From assembly GCA_026418875.1 (NCBI GenBank), contig JAOAAM010000444.1:1-6534 (forward strand): DNA of 6,534 bases, written 5' to 3'. The notes under the pieces are model-generated. The model made no database searches, had not been told where the DNA came from, and worked only from the letters and a program-made list of their open reading frames with translations. The position numbers and the translations under genes were made by a program. Positions 5,578-6,534 of the stretch are shown here, one piece after another (position 1 is the first letter of the stretch; every line of letters starts with the position of its first letter). The stretch comes from Gemmataceae bacterium (GTDB lineage Bacteria; Planctomycetota; Planctomycetia; Gemmatales; Gemmataceae).

Positions 5578-6534
5578 TCACGGCACCGAGATCGTCGCAT
5601 TCGAGTTCACGTCGCCACGGTCGATGATCCGGAAGAAGAAGTTCAGGCGGAAGAAGTTCGTGAAGTAACGGGCCACTGCTTCGCCAGGCTTCTCTTGCAA
5701 CACCAGGATGTCGCCGGGTTGCACCAAGATACGCTCTCGCGGATCGCGCAGCGCACGGTTGAGATCGACTCGGATTCGCAACTGTCGCCCATCCGATGTA
5801 CGCCGCAACACGGTCAACAAACTCGGCGACGGGAAGCCGATTCCCTGAGCTTGCAATTGGAAAGCAAATTGGCTCTGTTGGTTGATACCGCCGTTCACCA
5901 ACGGGCCACGGATTCGCAGCACCGCCTCGACCACGTCCAGATCGTAATCGCGTGGTAGGATGTGTTCACCCGTCGGCATCAAACCTGCTGTGTAGAAGAC
6001 TTCCGTCTCACGCGATTCAATGAAGACGATGTCACCGTCATTGAGGATCACATCCTCGGGGCGGAAGCTCGGCGATTCGCCTCGCCGAATCCGTAAGGGG
6101 ATGCGAATCATGTCAACTTCTGGCACCCCACCGCTGTCGTCGGACTTGATCGTGCGTTGGATGATGACTTCGTTGTTGGCATCGAGGCCCGGCAGACCGC
6201 CCGTTTTGGCCAGCGCGTTCAACACGTCATTTTCGCCGGCGGCGAGATCAATCGGATAGCCGCTCCCCCGTTTCCCCGCGCCCAAGGCACCACTAGGATC
6301 GAAAGCGACCCCGCTGGTGTCCTGCCGCACCACCACCACGTGGTATTTTCGCCGCTGCATCAGCGTCACGAAAACTCGTGCTGTGTCCTTGGGGACGAGT
6401 TGTTGTTTCTCGGTAATGGCTTTGCGGATCTCTTCGCGGGCTTGCTCGATCGTCAGCCCCGCGACTTGGATGGGTTCGGCGAAGGGCAAGGCAATGTTGC
6501 CATCCTCTTGGACCGGGACGGGGTAACCCAGAGC
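5578..6534 (-). CDS. Wza-type polysaccharide export protein, 5' end beyond the window
   Basis: The reading frame is open through the window edge, so this is the C-terminal 318 residues of a longer protein. A TTG at 6489-6487 on the minus strand is internal: the residues before it (about 1-19 of the fragment, GYPVPVQEDGNIALPF) already match the poly-export domain of Wza-like proteins. Residues 1-60 finish that domain (VAGLT, EAR-like helix, VFVTL). A first SLBB-like domain follows (about 63-175), with a glycine-rich insertion around 76-93 after YHVVVVRQ, then a second one (about 178-282), starting at VFYTAG and ending GDILVLQ. The end (284-304) is an aromatic helix rich in Phe and Arg, perhaps equivalent to the amphipathic helices that form the outer-membrane ring of Wza. 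The gene would build the exit channel working with the Wzc-like kinase. It converges on the phosphatase gene, 18 bases apart, so it belongs to a different transcript. Confidence 0.92.
   Translation of the reverse strand, partial: ALGYPVPVQEDGNIALPFAEPIQVAGLTIEQAREEIRKAITEKQQLVPKDTARVFVTLMQRRKYHVVVVRQDTSGVAFDPSGALGAGKRGSGYPIDLAAGENDVLNALAKTGGLPGLDANNEVIIQRTIKSDDSGGVPEVDMIRIPLRIRRGESPSFRPEDVILNDGDIVFIESRETEVFYTAGLMPTGEHILPRDYDLDVVEAVLRIRGPLVNGGINQQSQFAFQLQAQGIGFPSPSLLTVLRRTSDGRQLRIRVDLNRALRDPRERILVQPGDILVLQEKPGEAVARYFTNFFRLNFFFRIIDRGDVNSNATISVP

Noticed and set aside
6487..6489. TTG at 6489 as the start of the export gene
   Set aside because: The frame stays open to the window edge, and the residues before this codon fit the poly-export domain, so the true start lies outside.

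Overview
The window holds part of a polysaccharide (capsule or exopolysaccharide) assembly and export locus, read from four genes. Three point right: an initiating sugar-1-phosphate transferase of unusual domain order (73-1935), a Wzc-type chain-length regulator fused to a bacterial tyrosine kinase (2491-4773), and a PHP-family tyrosine phosphatase of the CpsB/YwqE type (4783-5559). The fourth points left and is cut by the window edge: a Wza-type outer-membrane polysaccharide export protein (5578-6534). No glycosyltransferase, flippase (Wzx), polymerase (Wzy), RNA gene, insertion sequence or CRISPR array is visible.

The organism is a diderm bacterium with moderately high GC. GTG starts are used for the kinase and the phosphatase. 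The domain content and the aromatic C-terminal helix of the export protein remind me of Planctomycetota (Gemmatales-like). That is an impression from protein style, not a demonstrated placement.

Layout: 1-72 has no recognisable gene. 73-1935 is the transferase, with the catalytic domain first, then about eight membrane segments, then a Rossmann-like domain. 1936-2490 is a 555-base gap with no convincing gene but several good inverted repeats, a possible promoter just after the transferase stop, and competing stem partners close to the kinase start. It could be a long structured leader. 2491-5559 is a tight kinase-phosphatase pair with a 9-base gap and both genes in the same reading frame. The phosphatase and the export gene converge, with 18 bases between their stop codons.

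How the genes fit together (inferred from known Wzy-dependent systems): the transferase loads the first sugar phosphate onto undecaprenyl phosphate at the inner membrane. The Wzc-like protein spans the periplasm and controls polymerisation and export through phosphorylation of its tyrosine-rich tail, and the PHP phosphatase reverses that phosphorylation. The Wza-like protein forms the outer-membrane exit channel. The points most worth a second look are the apparently permuted transferase with a duplicated membrane bundle, the structured gap before the kinase, and the strictly alternating tyrosine tail built on a six-base repeat.
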